A stretch of DNA of 64,000 bases from Otatea glauca (GCA_036346275.1 JAYEVK010000102.1:62001-126000); one strand, 5' to 3'; numbered from the stretch's first letter, positions 46,201-57,304 are shown. Program-made: numbers and translations. The notes: generated from the letters alone by a model not told the origin.

Positions 46201-48380
46201 AGGAATTTATATGGGGAGCCGATCGTAAAGCTTTTGTGAAGTAAAAGGTATTTATCCAACCCTCGATCTGGTTGCAGAAAAAGGTATTCCCTTGATTGTA
46301 TGTCTCGGCTAAAGAAGATACTATTGGAGCTGTTTTGGCGCAAGAGGTACATGGTAAAGAGAAGGTTATCTTTTATTTAAGCCGACGGTTGCTAGATCGT
46401 AAATCAGTACCCTTTTATCGAAAAACTATGTTTATCATTGTACTTCTCATGCACAAAGCTAAGGCACTACATACTAGCATCGGCTTGTAGAGTTATCGCA
46501 AAACCGATATCATAAAATATATATTGTCACTCAATTTTGCGAAGTCGACTTGGCAAATGGGCTTACGCCTTGGTCGAGTTCGACTTATCATACGAATCGG
46601 CCAGCGGTCAAAGGACAAGTCCTAGCCGATTTCATAACAGGACATGACACAAATGCAAACTTAGTCTTGGTGGCACCATGGCGGTTGTTCTTTGATGGAT
46701 CGGTATGCGAGGAAGGATATGGTATCGGTATTGTACTCACTTCACCTAGAGGACATTGCTTGAATTTGCATTCGGCTAAATAGCCGATGTTCAAACAACG
46801 GGCCGAGTCTGAAGCATTACTCAAAGGCTTACGGTTGTTGGAAAATATTGGAGTAAGTCTTTGTTGAGGCATATGGTGATTCACTATTAGTAGTACAACA
46901 AATAAAGGAGAATACCAATGTCGAGATGAAGTGCTATTAAAATATTTAGGGCAATGCACGAAATCATCGACTCTTTTGCATCATTTTCTATCGGTCATGT
47001 TCCTCGAGAATTGAACAATAGAGCCAATGCTTTGGCCCAACAAGCATCGTGGTATAAAGATGTTGGCGAAGTCGAAAGCGAATCGGTAGATAAAGCAATA
47101 ATGTGCACGGATATTGCTTGATTGGAGGACGCAAATAAAAGACTATCTAGTCGATCCATCTAAGCCGACGGAGCGAAGGATACGGCAACAAGCATTGAAA
47201 TACGTTATCATGGACGATATCTTGTATTATCGGACTATGGAAGGCTTGTTGCTAAGATGTCTTGAGGTGAAGAAGCCCGAGTGGCGATGGGTGAAGTGCA
47301 TGAAGGCATTTGTGGTTCTCACCAATCGTCACATAAAATGAAATGGATGCTTAGGCGGACGAGTTATTTTTGGCCGGCGATGCTAGAGGATTGCTTCAAA
47401 TATTACAAAGGATGTCGGACATGTCAAAAGTTTGGCAGCGTACAACTAGCACCGACATCGGCTTTGCATCCAATTATCAAACCTTGGCGTTCGGAGGTTG
47501 GGAATAGATATAATCGGCCAAATATTTCTGCTTGAGTAAAGGCCATAAATTTATTTTGGCGCAACCGATTATTTCTCAAAATGGGTCGAAGCTATACCAC
47601 TCAAAAAGGTAACTAGCGTTGAGGCGATTAATTTTGTGAATGAACATATCGTCCATCGGTTTGGAATACCACAAACAATCACGACCGATCAAGGTACGGT
47701 ATTCATGTCTAATGAGTTTCAGGGTTACGCTACGAGTTTGGGGATCAAACTGTTAAACTCTTCGCCGTATTACGCTCAGGCCAATGGACAGGCCGAGTCG
47801 TCTAATAAAACACTAATCAAGTTAATCAAAAGAAAGATTGATGAAAAGCCGAGGAATTGGCACTCAACACTATCGGAGTCACTTTGGGCCTATCGGCTAT
47901 CTTATCATGGAGCGACGAAGCTTTCACCTTACGGTTGGTGTACGGACAGAAGCCGTTCTACTGTGGAGATCAACATTGAGTCGTCTGAATAGCGGACAAA
48001 ATGGTTTGTCGGCTCAAGATTACAATGACGTAATGATAGACAACTTGGGCGAGTTAGCGAGTTACGTTTGTTTACACTTGATCGGCTTAAGAAGAACAAG
48101 ATCGAGTAGCGATGGCGTACAATAAAAGGTCATGCCTAAATCTTTCGATCAAGCCGATTTAGTGTGGAAAACTATCTTGCTGTTGGTTCTAAGGATAACC
48201 GATTGGAAAATGGTCGCCTCGTGGGAAGGGCCATATAAAATTAATCGGTGGTCGGTGGAAACTCGTACTTCTCGGAAATTTGGAAGGGCATGTCTTGCCT
48301 AAGGCAATTAATGGGAAATACCTAAAGAAATACTATCCTAGCATTTGGATCGAGCTTAGCCGACTAAAACCTTGTTGAGC
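43240..48380 (+). pseudogene. Gypsy pol (protease, RT, RNase H, second RNase H, integrase), frameshifted
   Basis: The early part has FDVSKCDRIFDLL and YCKWHHSYSH near 43320-43460, typical of the region before the protease. Reverse transcriptase runs from about 45320 (KDYKDCFAWEYHEMP, RPFKRYPRRFNPALYQ). Its active site YIDD is at 45868-45879, followed by LQHLTDLERVF and KCAFGVSAGQFLGFMVHERG. RNase H covers about 46290-46480 (SAKEDTIGAVLAQEVHGKEK). A second RNase H-like segment, WRLFFDGSVCEEGYGIGIVL, is at about 46680-46740. The integrase has a zinc segment CRTCQKFG (about 47415), the first D near 47507, TTDQGTVFMSNEF (about 47680) and NGQAESSNKTLIKLIKRK (about 47780). A C-terminal GPYKI motif is near 48230. 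Many stops and shifts inactivate it. Confidence 0.9.
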
Positions 48381-48502
48381 CGGGATTAACACGATCTTGT
48401 TAATCGGTGAAAGGATTGCAAACTCAAGATATAAGCAAAATAAAATCGGTTAAGCAGTAGATTATAAACATTGCAAGATTACAAGTATTCAAAATATTTG
48501 AA

Positions 48503-51402
48503 CTAGTATTTTGTAGCTATTAAGAAAAGGTTACATCCCGAGCACAGGAGTCGTGCGCCTAAAGCCGATAATGCTCCAGCAGCCTTAGCAATTGTTTCTT
48601 GTACCTCATCCAAGATTTTGTCATCTTCTGCTGCATTGCCTAGGATAGGTACAAGTTTAGCCGACTGCTCCTTGAAGGCTGCCACGGCTGATGCTATTTC
48701 AATCTTTTGCTCCTTGGCGGCCGATGATGTTTTTCAAAGGAATCTTGACCTTGACAATGAGCTTTATCGTCCTCGCCAACTCACCCTCAAGAAATTTTTT
48801 AGTGGTTTCTAACTTTTGAAGATTTGATTTGTTAGCCTTCAAAGATTCTATGGTCGCATCAAAATTTTCTTCTTCGCCTTTGTCTCAGCAACCATTTTGT
48901 CAAGGATTTTACGATCGGCCTCTTGGGCCATTCTCTTTCTTTCCTCTCTGGTTTGCTTCCACTAAGGCCTTCTTCTCATCTAGGTGGCACACTTGACGTA
49001 TGACCATGGCCTCTGGTGGCAAATCAGTTTCAACTACGGCCATAGCATCCCGAATCGGCTGATTATTATTCAGAATCTCTGATTGAGGCCTTGACACCAA
49101 ATCAAAGAGTCTGTTGAGGCGATCTTGCATTAGGGAGCCGATGAGGCAAAGAATGACAGCGTCTTTGGAAACGCAATGATATTTTGGATTGCCGAGATGT
49201 AGTCATCGGTGCAAAATCTCTGGATCATCCAAATCGAGATAAGTTGAAGCCAAGGAGGTTGGATGGATCGGATGTCTCTGGAAGCGGCGGCGGATGTTGG
49301 CGCTAGCATCGGTTTGAGAGGCAACGGCTCTTTGGCCGATATATCTGGCAAGCTTGCCAAGATGTTGGCCACTTGTGCCGATGCGGTAGGCTGAAAGAAG
49401 ATTGAATATAATGAAAACCGATGGACTAAATCGAGATCCTTAAATTTTGAGATAGACAAATACCTGAGCAGTAGCCGATCCGTGCGGTGAACTTTCGCCA
49501 CTTTGTTCCTGTGGCTTGGAGTGTTTTTTCTTGGCAGCAACTTTAGTGGACTTCGGCTTCTTCTTCTCTGAAGGTCCATCGGCTAGAAAGTTAGTTTATA
49601 AAGAAACTAAAAAGAAACAAGAGATGGTTAAACATAACTTACTTGGTTGTTGTTGTCTTTCTAAATCGGACAACGATGGGCTTTGAATGCCCAAGGAACC
49701 AGAAGTATAGCCAGTAAGTGCAGTTGCCTTGTATGGTCGTTTTTCTTTACTAGCCGAAGGGACGTCGATCGGCTTCTTACCAGCAGCTTTAGTCTGCAAA
49801 GAAAAGAGGATAAAGCCAATGAGACATTCATATGGGCTACGATAAAGAAAAGGTAAAATCGACTAAATACCTCGACAGTAATATCTACAAGACTCGTATT
49901 ATCATATCTGGAGCTCGATTCGTCACTTGAACTGTTATCAGAGGATACCATCGGCTCGAGCGTCAGGAAAAGGCGTTAATAATGGCGATGGATGCGATCT
50001 AAGAGAAGTGCATTTGCAATTGAAGACCACCATGTAGAGAATCAATTTGGATCGGCGATTATTCGGGACAAAATGTGGCAAAGATTTGATCGCAAGTCAT
50101 CGGCTATATTCAAAACCATATTGGCTGCGGCTAAAGATCTCACTCTAGTCCTTGGTGAACCAAGTCGAGAAGTGGGAGGCGGGGATCACTTGGCGAAAAC
50201 CGGTTATGCGGCAAAAATGGAAGGATGATAAAATTCATAGGAAGGTGAAAGGTACGATTTCTTGTATTAAAACCGACATGTAAGATCTTTGGGAGAAATA
50301 AAAACTTTGAAGAAATCTAGAGTCGATTCGGGCATCTACGAATTTGTCGAGAATCGGATGAAGAAATGATGGCCATTCAAAATCGTTTGCATTGGTATAG
50401 CGAAGAAGTCTTGTTGGCTAAAATCATTATTATCCAAGTTAAGGAAGAAAGATAAATATTTTTTCAGACCAATCGGAGAAATATTCTTGCTGCCGGAGCA
50501 CATTATGTATCTTTCACCATAAGATCGGCTGGCTCTGAATTCTGGTGCTGCATTTTCTGGTGTGTTTTCTCGAGGAAATGCCGAGTCGTCAGATGGATCC
50601 AGTTTGAAAGATTGGCTAAAATAACAGTACAACCATATATGTATGAACCAGAGAGGACCTCCTACGTTGCCGACGCAAAATTTAGCGAAACCAGTAAAAA
50701 GCCGACTCCTAATTACATGCATCATCTGACAAACTGCTCCAAGGAACATCTTTCCCAATGCTAGCCGACGGCCCTCTACCAACCGCTCTGCCATTAACTG
50801 ATACACTTGTGTTGGTCCTAAAGCAGCACCACAAAACAAAAATCGGTCTAACCACAAGTTCAGGAAAGCAACATGTTCTTCATCTGATACCAGCCCGTTC
50901 ACTTTATTATTGTTATTAATATACTTGCGCCAACCTTCTCCTTTGGATTGAATAAACTTGTATTTGGTTTCGCTAAAAGCCGATATCTGCTCACCATGCA
51001 GTGCGAGGCAACACAATTGGGCTATGTCCATGAGGTTGGGCGATGGGACGAGATGAAACAAAAGGCATTGAAGGTCTCAGACCGTAAATAACAGCCGTGG
51101 CCACCAAGGGCTCATTGGCTTCGGATCGGCTAGTGAGAGAGGATATACTCAGCTATACCCATTTTTTCCCATTCCCCTCTTTTTGGCGGCCACACGGATA
51201 TACCAAGATTTCCATCCCTTAAGCGTCATCGGCCATGCCCCAAGCTCTTATCCCGACTCTCTATGTTGAATCACGATGGCGATAAAGGAAGGCGGGAATA
51301 TATTGGCTAATTCTTGTCTTTGGCGTCTAGGTTTCCTATCGGACCAAGAAAATACTGATCTTTACTGTTAGGAATCGGAATGAGTACCTGACTCGCGTCC
51401 AT
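48503..51402 (-). pseudogene. Antisense plant mobile domain (PMD) gene carried by gypsy
   Basis: The gene runs opposite to gag-pol, between the end of pol and the 3' LTR. The likely start is ATG 51402 (MDASQVLIPIPNSKDQYFLG). The longest frame (50336-51061, 241 codons) contains SDEEHVAFLNLWLDRFLFCG, QVYQLMAERLVEGRRLALGK and FLGAVCQMMHVI. This is the plant mobile domain (aminotransferase-like, PF10536) pattern shared with MAIN/MAIL1 proteins and transposon-borne relatives. The C-terminal part (49130-48503) is charged and coiled-coil-like (LDEKKALVEANQRGK and a KKFLEGELARTIK-like frame). Several frame changes and probably introns separate the blocks. Antisense ORFs of this type are known in Tat-lineage elements; their function is unknown. 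No intact protein can be read as given. Confidence 0.75.
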
Positions 51403-51723
51403 TTCAGCCGATCTTAGCAAGCCGATTGGAGAAGATGTATGCAAGCCGGTGATGGGCGAGCAATGGATAAACAAAAGCCGATTATGCGAGCTCGAGAGCT
51501 TGTGCGCGTGAGAAATGACCAAGGTGGGGGCGCATTTTATAGCATGGTAAAAATTTGAAGCGGCGCGAAGTGAATCCCAAAGGGCGGGAGTAGTTAAAGC
51601 GCACTAAGCGCATGTCGAGAAATACGGTAGCGAATAAAGCAGCAGTTAATAGGTGAAGATCAAACGTTAGCCGATTGCACAAGCCGATAATTGTGATTTT
51701 TGACAGATAACAAGTTATCTCTC

Positions 51724-51739
51724 AAAAATGGGGGGCATA
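51724..51739 (+). other. Gypsy polypurine tract
   Basis: AAAAATGGGGGGCATA precedes the 3' LTR. The purine run ends three bases before TGTTTG. Confidence 0.7.
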
Positions 51740-52396
51740 TGTTTGCACCAAAATTCGGCAAGTTAATCTAAATCAGGCAAATAAAGTTAAAGATACGGAA
51801 ACTAACGGAGGTTTGGAAAGAATCCGAGATGTTTGGTAAAACTAAGATTTTTAGGGAAACAACCTCTCAAGATAAGGCCGATACGGATATGGACTTTGAA
51901 GCGTGTTGGAATAGGACACGATCGGCCGAAGGGTATAAAGGAAGAGCCAAAGCAAGCTGCAGAAGGATCAGAAACACATACAAACAATCAGCTTTACTTT
52001 TCATCTATTTTTCCTGTCGACTAGGAGTAGTTCTTGTAATTTAGCCTTTGTAATCGATTTTGATCAATAAAGTTGCGCATCGCCGATTGTTGATCTTCGT
52101 CAATTACGCCACAGGTTCGATTTATTCTGATTTTGTTGCGCATCGCCTTCTTCAGAATCGATCTGCCTTTATCCTCTGATTAGCCTTAATCGGCTAATTA
52201 AATTTGCCTTGTTACTTTGATCTTGATCGGCTTCAAGCTGATTAAGTCTAAGCCGATTGATCTTGACGATCGGCTTGAGTGAATTTTATTGTTTTTTCCT
52301 TGTCGATTCTGAGTCAAATCGACCGCACGCTCTGAACCGGTGTTAAATGCGGTGTCTTTGTTGTCGAAACCCTACCTCAAGTTTTTGACGCCAACA
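51740..52396 (+). repeat. 3' LTR of Tat-type gypsy
   Basis: It starts TGTTTGCACC and ends GACGCCAACA, with TATA at 51934-51939 and AATAAA at 52066-52071. It is identical to the 5' LTR over most of the first 330 bases, while the last 300 differ by many single-base indels. Confidence 0.92.
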
Positions 52397-52655
52397 AATG
52401 TGTTGCCCTTCATGTACAATCTCATCTTCGCCGTGCTTGGTCCAGCGGTATAGACGACCTTGAAACCTCTTGAAGCAAGTGTGCGCGATCGACTCTATGG
52501 TAGAAAAGCGACTTGATTTTTGCGATCAACGCATGGACAGCACATGTAGTCCATGATTTTTCGACTTGTGTGCCGCAGCCACGTTTAGAAAATAACTCAC
52601 ACCATCAAAAACTCGCCCCACAGCGGTCCGTGTCATACATCCACCTTCGGTCCAT
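52397..52655 (-). pseudogene. CACTA transposase, first coding exon (transposase-associated domain)
   Basis: It opens at ATG 52655 with MDRRWMYDTDRCGASF. After one frameshift near 52605 it continues DGVSYFLNVAAAHKSKN, and in a third frame HTCFKRFQGRLYRWTKHGE. This is the transposase-associated domain (PF13963) at the N-terminus of plant CACTA transposases: W-M-Y near the start and a closing W-x-x-HGE. The gypsy insertion at 52396 separates it from its continuation at 40969. A splice-acceptor sequence TTAATTAATTGTAG lies immediately in front of the ATG. Confidence 0.85.
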
Positions 52656-53110
52656 CTACAATTAATTAAATCAAACATTACATACGCATATAATTGCAAA
52701 TAACAAATAATTGTAAGCGATTAGATTTAAAAACATATGTAGCAATTTTGACTATATTAAAATACATCAACCTTTTCCGTTATGTAAATATCCATATAGC
52801 AATTTTTAGTATTGTAAAAATGAAAATAATTGTAAATAGTTAGGATATATTTAGACTATATCAAAATATATCAATCTTTTTCATTGCGTCAATATCCATC
52901 TTGCAATTCCTTATTATTTACAAATTTGGAAAAAATGGTAAGTACTTAGGATATACTTGAGTACATTAAAATATATCAACATTTTTTATTAGGTAAATAT
53001 CCATCTAACAAGTTTTATTATTTCAACATTTGAAAATACACCTTTTTCATTATGTAAAAATCCACGTGGCAATTTTTATTATTTACAAAAATAGAGATCA
53101 AATTACTAAC
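52656..53110 (-). other. Predicted 5' leader intron of CACTA transposase
   Basis: The donor CGAG|GTTAGTAA is at 53110 and the acceptor ATTGTAG| is at 52656, giving 455 bases on the minus strand. It contains the ~110-bp minisatellite at 52725-53090. It is a prediction from splice-site words only. Confidence 0.5.
52725..53090. repeat. Degenerate minisatellite, ~110 bp unit, 3-4 copies
   Basis: Recurring phrases AAAATATATCAA, TAAATATCCAT, GCAATTTTTATTATTTACAA and TAGGATATA are spaced about 105-115 bases. Confidence 0.65.
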
Positions 53111-53228
53111 CTCGAAAAGAAGTACAATACAAATTTTAACAAATTTTCGGCACCGGATCGTTGCAATCTACAAATCGAGCAAAGGCAGGCGCTCTCTGTC
53201 TTTGCTCGATCGGTCGAGGCGGGTCTCG

Positions 53229-53245
53229 ATTATATAAAGACTTAT
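53229..53245 (-). promoter_or_regulatory. CACTA transposase promoter (TATA box)
   Basis: On the minus strand CTTTATATAATCG follows the subterminal repeat array and precedes the predicted leader exon (53111-53225). It is the expected En/Spm promoter position, about 340 bases from the 5' terminus. Confidence 0.6.
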
Positions 53246-53560
53246 CGCTGCGGTTCTGCGCGAACGGCGGTGATAAGCTTTGAATCTTGTGTGAAAAACA
53301 TATTACGCGGAAGATAATATCACTGCCGGTTCTCGCTTTAACCCGGCGGTGAAAATGCAAATATCACTGCCGGTTTAAGAACGACCGGCAGAGATATATC
53401 TCTGCGGTTATTGTCTCAAACCGGCGGTGATATCTTGCTTTTTACCGGTTGGTTGCATGAACCGGCGGTGATAAGTTCTCCCAACTTAACTTTCGAACCG
53501 GCAGAGATACGTTATCACTGCCGGCTCGGTCCTAACCGGCAATGATATGCCGGCAAGGAT
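53245..53560. repeat. CACTA subterminal repeat array (right, 5' end)
   Basis: Inverted pairs of TATCACTGCCGGTT / AACCGGCGGTGATA type words extend from the TATA box to near the terminus. They match the left array in wording, with more GGCGG than GGCAG variants. Confidence 0.85.
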
Positions 53561-53581
53561 TGGCTGTTCTGTAGTAGTGCT

Positions 53582-55429
53582 TGTAAGGTTGAGAAGGCCG
53601 ACTAGAAGGGTGAATAGTGGTTTTGAAATTCTCTTTGACCAAAAACCGATTTTATATACAAAAGTGTAAATCAAAACGGTTTTGCTCAATTAAGGTCTAA
53701 ATCACCTAGTCTTACTAAGTACACAACCAACCTAAGTCTAAATCAAAGTTTGCAATCATAGGGTGACAAGCAAGCAATTCAATTCTATGAATATAAATTG
53801 CAAGAATATAAATGAGCAATAAGAAGCAAATCAAGAGATGATACACAATCTTTTTACCGTAGTGTTCAGAGACTTGTCGGTCTTCCCTAATCCACATTGA
53901 GGTAAGCAAGTGAGCTTCAACCTTCACAACACAACGGGCCTACCACAAGCTTCTTAAGAAGATCACCAGACCACAACACCTCCACATCATCTAGGTGTCA
54001 GTAAACACCAAGAGTAACAAGCCAAGCCTCTTACTTCTCTCACCAAGTGCAACATATGCACAAGTGGATACTCAATCCACCTCTAGATGCAACACATGCA
54101 CCTAAAGTTTTTCTCTCCTTACTTATAAGGTGCAACACATGCAAAATTGAGTATAGAGGCTTGCACTAGCTCAAGAGAGTGAAAATAGGATGCTAAGAGA
54201 TTTCACACAAGAAACTTTAGCTTAAATGCCTCTCAAATAAGCTTTGCTCTCAAATTATTGTTGGAGCACCAACAAAAACCTCCAAACTCGGCCTCTTTTA
54301 TAGCCCATCAAAGAAACTAGTAGTTGGGGTGAAATTCACAAGAAATAGCAAAATCCGATACTACTGATATGCAAATTTTGGTAGTACTCGCCTCAGTTGT
54401 AATGCATAGTTCGTTGAATTAAATGCACATAAACTAGCTATTACCATAGACATCGTTACTGCCGATGACCAAACTATGGTAGTGCCAATAATTTTAACTC
54501 TAGATGTAAATCCAAAACACCTGCACTGGAAAAAAATCTATTAGCCATATGCAGTGGTACTACCAACTGGTGGTAGTGCTGGTATATTCAATCTCAGTAA
54601 AATTCAAAAACACATATTCTAGAAAAAAATGTAACGGCCATGTTCAGTGGTACTACCGACCAGCGGTAGTACCGGAATTTCAACAGCGGTAGTGCCAGTA
54701 TTTTCAATCTCAAGAAAAATCCAAAAACACGTGCTCTGAAAAATCTACTGCTCTCAAATGGGGGCGGTACTACTGACCGATGGTAGTACCAGCTTCTCCA
54801 TTGCGGTAGTATTGGTTCCAAAGAAAGAGGTTGATTTCACAAAGAAATTTTTTCAATGCATCCAAGAGCTAGCATGTACAAATATTGAGCTAGAGCAAAC
54901 GGGATTGAGGTATCAACATATGATGAGACTCAAACTACTAGACAAGACCTCTCTTAATAATATGACAACTTACACTAGTAATCTGGTCTTCCAACCAAAC
55001 ACCGAGATCGGTAAAAGATTAGGGACGTATTCTTAGCCTATACTAGTTATACAATTGCTTTGCGTATCCACTTGGAGCTTTCCCTTGATGCTGATCATTT
55101 TCTCTCCAAGTCCGGGTCTATATCTTATTTATCAACACATAATGAACTACCTTCACTTCAAAATCTTATCTTGATGCTCATTAACACATGATGACATCTT
55201 TCATCCCGAACCTTAACTTGATGACCATTAACACATGATGTCATCCAAAGTATTCATCATTATTGGACTTAGCCTATTTTACCAACTTATAAAAAATATT
55301 AATCTATCACATCCGGTTGTCACTAATCACCAAAGTACACCATTAACACATAATGAAGAGTCTAGATACTTTGATCTACCTCTTTTGTGATTGACGACAA
55401 CACAATTACAAATAATTGATTTGAAATCA
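53582..55429 (-). repeat. SIRE-like copia LTR, minus orientation
   Basis: On the minus strand it ends AACCTTACA shortly after ACTATTCACCCTTCT, the usual SIRE-type 3' phrase. It begins near 55429 with TGATTTCAAATCAATT and includes GTCGTCAATCAC. U3 holds ACTACCG...CGGTAGT palindromes (54350-54815), followed by TATAAAAG at 54302-54295. No primer site is attached, since the CACTA target duplication touches the LTR end. No 5-bp duplication was found, so this may be a truncated element rather than a clean solo LTR. Confidence 0.65.
54295..54302 (-). promoter_or_regulatory. LTR TATA box
   Basis: TATAAAAG on the minus strand, about 50 bases downstream of the palindrome array. Confidence 0.55.
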
Positions 55430-55919
55430 ACACGAGTATATTATAACTACAAAATCTTCGTATATGCAAAGAATGTGTTTCAATATAAAGTTTCTCGATA
55501 TATGTGGAAAAAAGAAAGGGATCGGTACCAGTGAAAACTCAAGATGTAGAATGAAATCCCTCTAAATTTGTACATACATATATATGAATTGGAAGCAATA
55601 TGTACATATCCAGTAAAACATTTGTGGAGTTCACCTAATATTTCAAATCCAAAGAATGCAACTAGATATAATAGTATGACTTCAAATGCATGCCTTCCAG
55701 ATTTTTATTTTTCCATCCAAATGAGACTAATCGATATCATAATCAACAAAATAGTTAGTCTCACATTTAAATTTATCATTAACCACCAAAATCAATTTAA
55801 TGGTGTTTGAAATTATAACCTTGCACCAAGGTAGTTGGTTTATTATAGATTCGATAACTCTAGAATACTCAGGTAAAAAACCTCAATTGACACGTGCGCT
55901 TGTGATTATCATAATGGAT
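55430..55919. other. No gene recognised
   Basis: AT-rich sequence between the LTR and the inverted-repeat element. No domain or repeat is recognised. Confidence 0.5.
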
Positions 55920-56217
55920 TATTTTTTAAATAATATAAAAAATAAAAATTTACAAAAATAATATGTCAAAATTAAAAATTACAAATATACCTTCCTGTAG
56001 TCATTCCAAATGGCGACAGACTCTCTGTCGTCATTTGAAATATCGACAGAGAGGTATATTTCCACCGAGAAAGCATGGGAGAAAGGAAGAGAGGTTTGGC
56101 GATATGCCTCTATCGCCATTTCAAATGGCGACAGGGAGGTATTTTTATAATTTTTAATTTTGACATATTATTTATGTAATTTTTTTTCAAATATTATTTT
56201 AAAAAATAATTCTTATC
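55920..56217. mobile_element. Inverted-repeat (foldback) element, ~300 bp
   Basis: Arms of about 90 bases face each other: ATTATTTTTTAAATAATAT, then AATATGTCAAAATTAAAAAT and TACCTTCCTGT on the left, with the matching complement on the right (ending TTAAAAAATAAT). The core carries four GGCGACAG / GGCGATA words. It is probably a MULE-type MITE. No target duplication was fixed. Confidence 0.65.
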
Positions 56218-56221
56218 ATAA

Positions 56222-56249
56222 CTAGCCATCAACCCATGCGTCTGCATGG
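56222..56249 (-). mobile_element. Helitron-like 3' end, minus strand
   Basis: On the minus strand a perfect hairpin CCATGC-AGAC-GCATGG is followed by eight bases and CTAG, then T. This is the Helitron 3' signature (hairpin, then CTRR). It directly abuts the foldback element. Confidence 0.5.
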
Positions 56250-56606
56250 CTAGTAATTTCTATAAATAGATCTAATCCGTAATGCAAGTAATAATATCTT
56301 CTTATCTTTCTTTCTATTTCCAACTCATTGCTCCTTTACTAGGCGCTTGAAGATGGCGAGTAAATAAGAAAAGCAAAATTTTCCTTCTATATAGTACTTC
56401 TCTGATTTACCATATCTCTCTTATGAATAGATACATAGATCTAAGCCGTGGATGAAAACGATTAAGGAGATTGGACAACCAAGTTTTTCTCATTTTTTTA
56501 GGATAACGTGGGATTTTCTAGTAATTTTTATTGTTTTAGATTAACGTGAGAATTTCTAGCATTTTTTTATTAACATGAGGATTTCTAGAAGGATCTCCAA
56601 TCTCTA

Positions 56607-57304
56607 CTACTTCTAATTAGGAGTTGGTGGCAGTGGTCCGTTCTCCTCTAGAGTATCTGATTCGTTAGATATGACATGAACGACTGAGATAGAAGAGGAT
56701 TTAATCATATCTTAGATGGAAAGATTTTATCATATCTTTTTTGAATAGAAATATTATTTAGCATATCTCTATTCATATGTTCTTACTATGGAAAGAATAT
56801 ATGAATATGTCGGGGATTCTATCTCATATCTTAGATGGAAAGATTTTATCATATCTTTTTTTAATAGAAATATTATTTAGCATATCTCTATTCATATGTT
56901 CTTACTATGGAAGGATGTTATTCATATATCTTATAAATGGAAGGATTTTCTCATCATATCCTGCATGAATAGAAGGATATACTCACTATATTCCATAATA
57001 CGGGAATTCTATCTCATCGTATCTGGAAATGCATAGATTAAAAGGAAAGAATCACGCAACCAAATCATGTGCTAATCACGAAGATGTCGGGGAGACCTAG
57101 CTTCTATTCGCCTGCGTACGCTGCCTTCTGCTTTCATCTACTCCTTCCTGCAAGAGGAAGGCAATAACTTTCTCCTCCTTCAATAGTAAGGATTGATATC
57201 TCTTTACTAATTCTAATTAAGAGTTGGTTGCGATCGTCCGTTCTCCTTCAGAGTACTTGATTCGTTAGATCTAACATGAACGGTTGAGATGGAAGAGGAT
57301 TTAA
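56607..57304. repeat. Two sets of internal direct repeats
   Basis: An 88-bp unit occurs at 56706-56794 and 56825-56912 (CATATCTTAGATGGAAAGAT through TTCTTACTATGGAA). A ~100-bp unit occurs near 56610-56710 and 57197-57304 (GTCCGTTCTCC, GATTCGTTAGAT, GAAGAGGATTTAA). No coding sequence is seen. Confidence 0.75.

Larger units (their letters stand above)
40970..52396 (+). mobile_element. Full-length Ty3-gypsy retrotransposon (Tat-type), 11.4 kb
   Basis: LTRs of 648 and 657 bp (TGTTTGCACC...GCCAACA) enclose gag, pol with an extra RNase H-like segment after the reverse transcriptase/RNase H, an integrase, and an antisense gene before the 3' LTR. Flanks AATTT (40965-40969) and AATGT (52397-52401) match at 4 of 5 bases, a plausible target duplication. 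It sits inside the first coding exon of the CACTA transposase. The antisense plant-mobile-domain ORF and large size point to the Tat lineage. All frames are broken. Confidence 0.93.
26590..53579 (-). mobile_element. CACTA (En/Spm) transposon, 27.0 kb with nested insertions
   Basis: The ends are perfect inverted repeats of 17 bp, CACTACTACAGAACAGC, at 26590 and (reverse complement) ending at 53579. They are flanked by the 3-bp target duplication CTT (26587-26589 and 53580-53582). Both subterminal regions are filled with ATCACTGCCGGTT / AACCGGCAGTGAT palindromes. The transposase gene runs on the minus strand and is interrupted by a copia and a gypsy element. Without those and their duplications the CACTA is about 7.2 kb, a reasonable size for an autonomous member. 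Confidence 0.95.
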
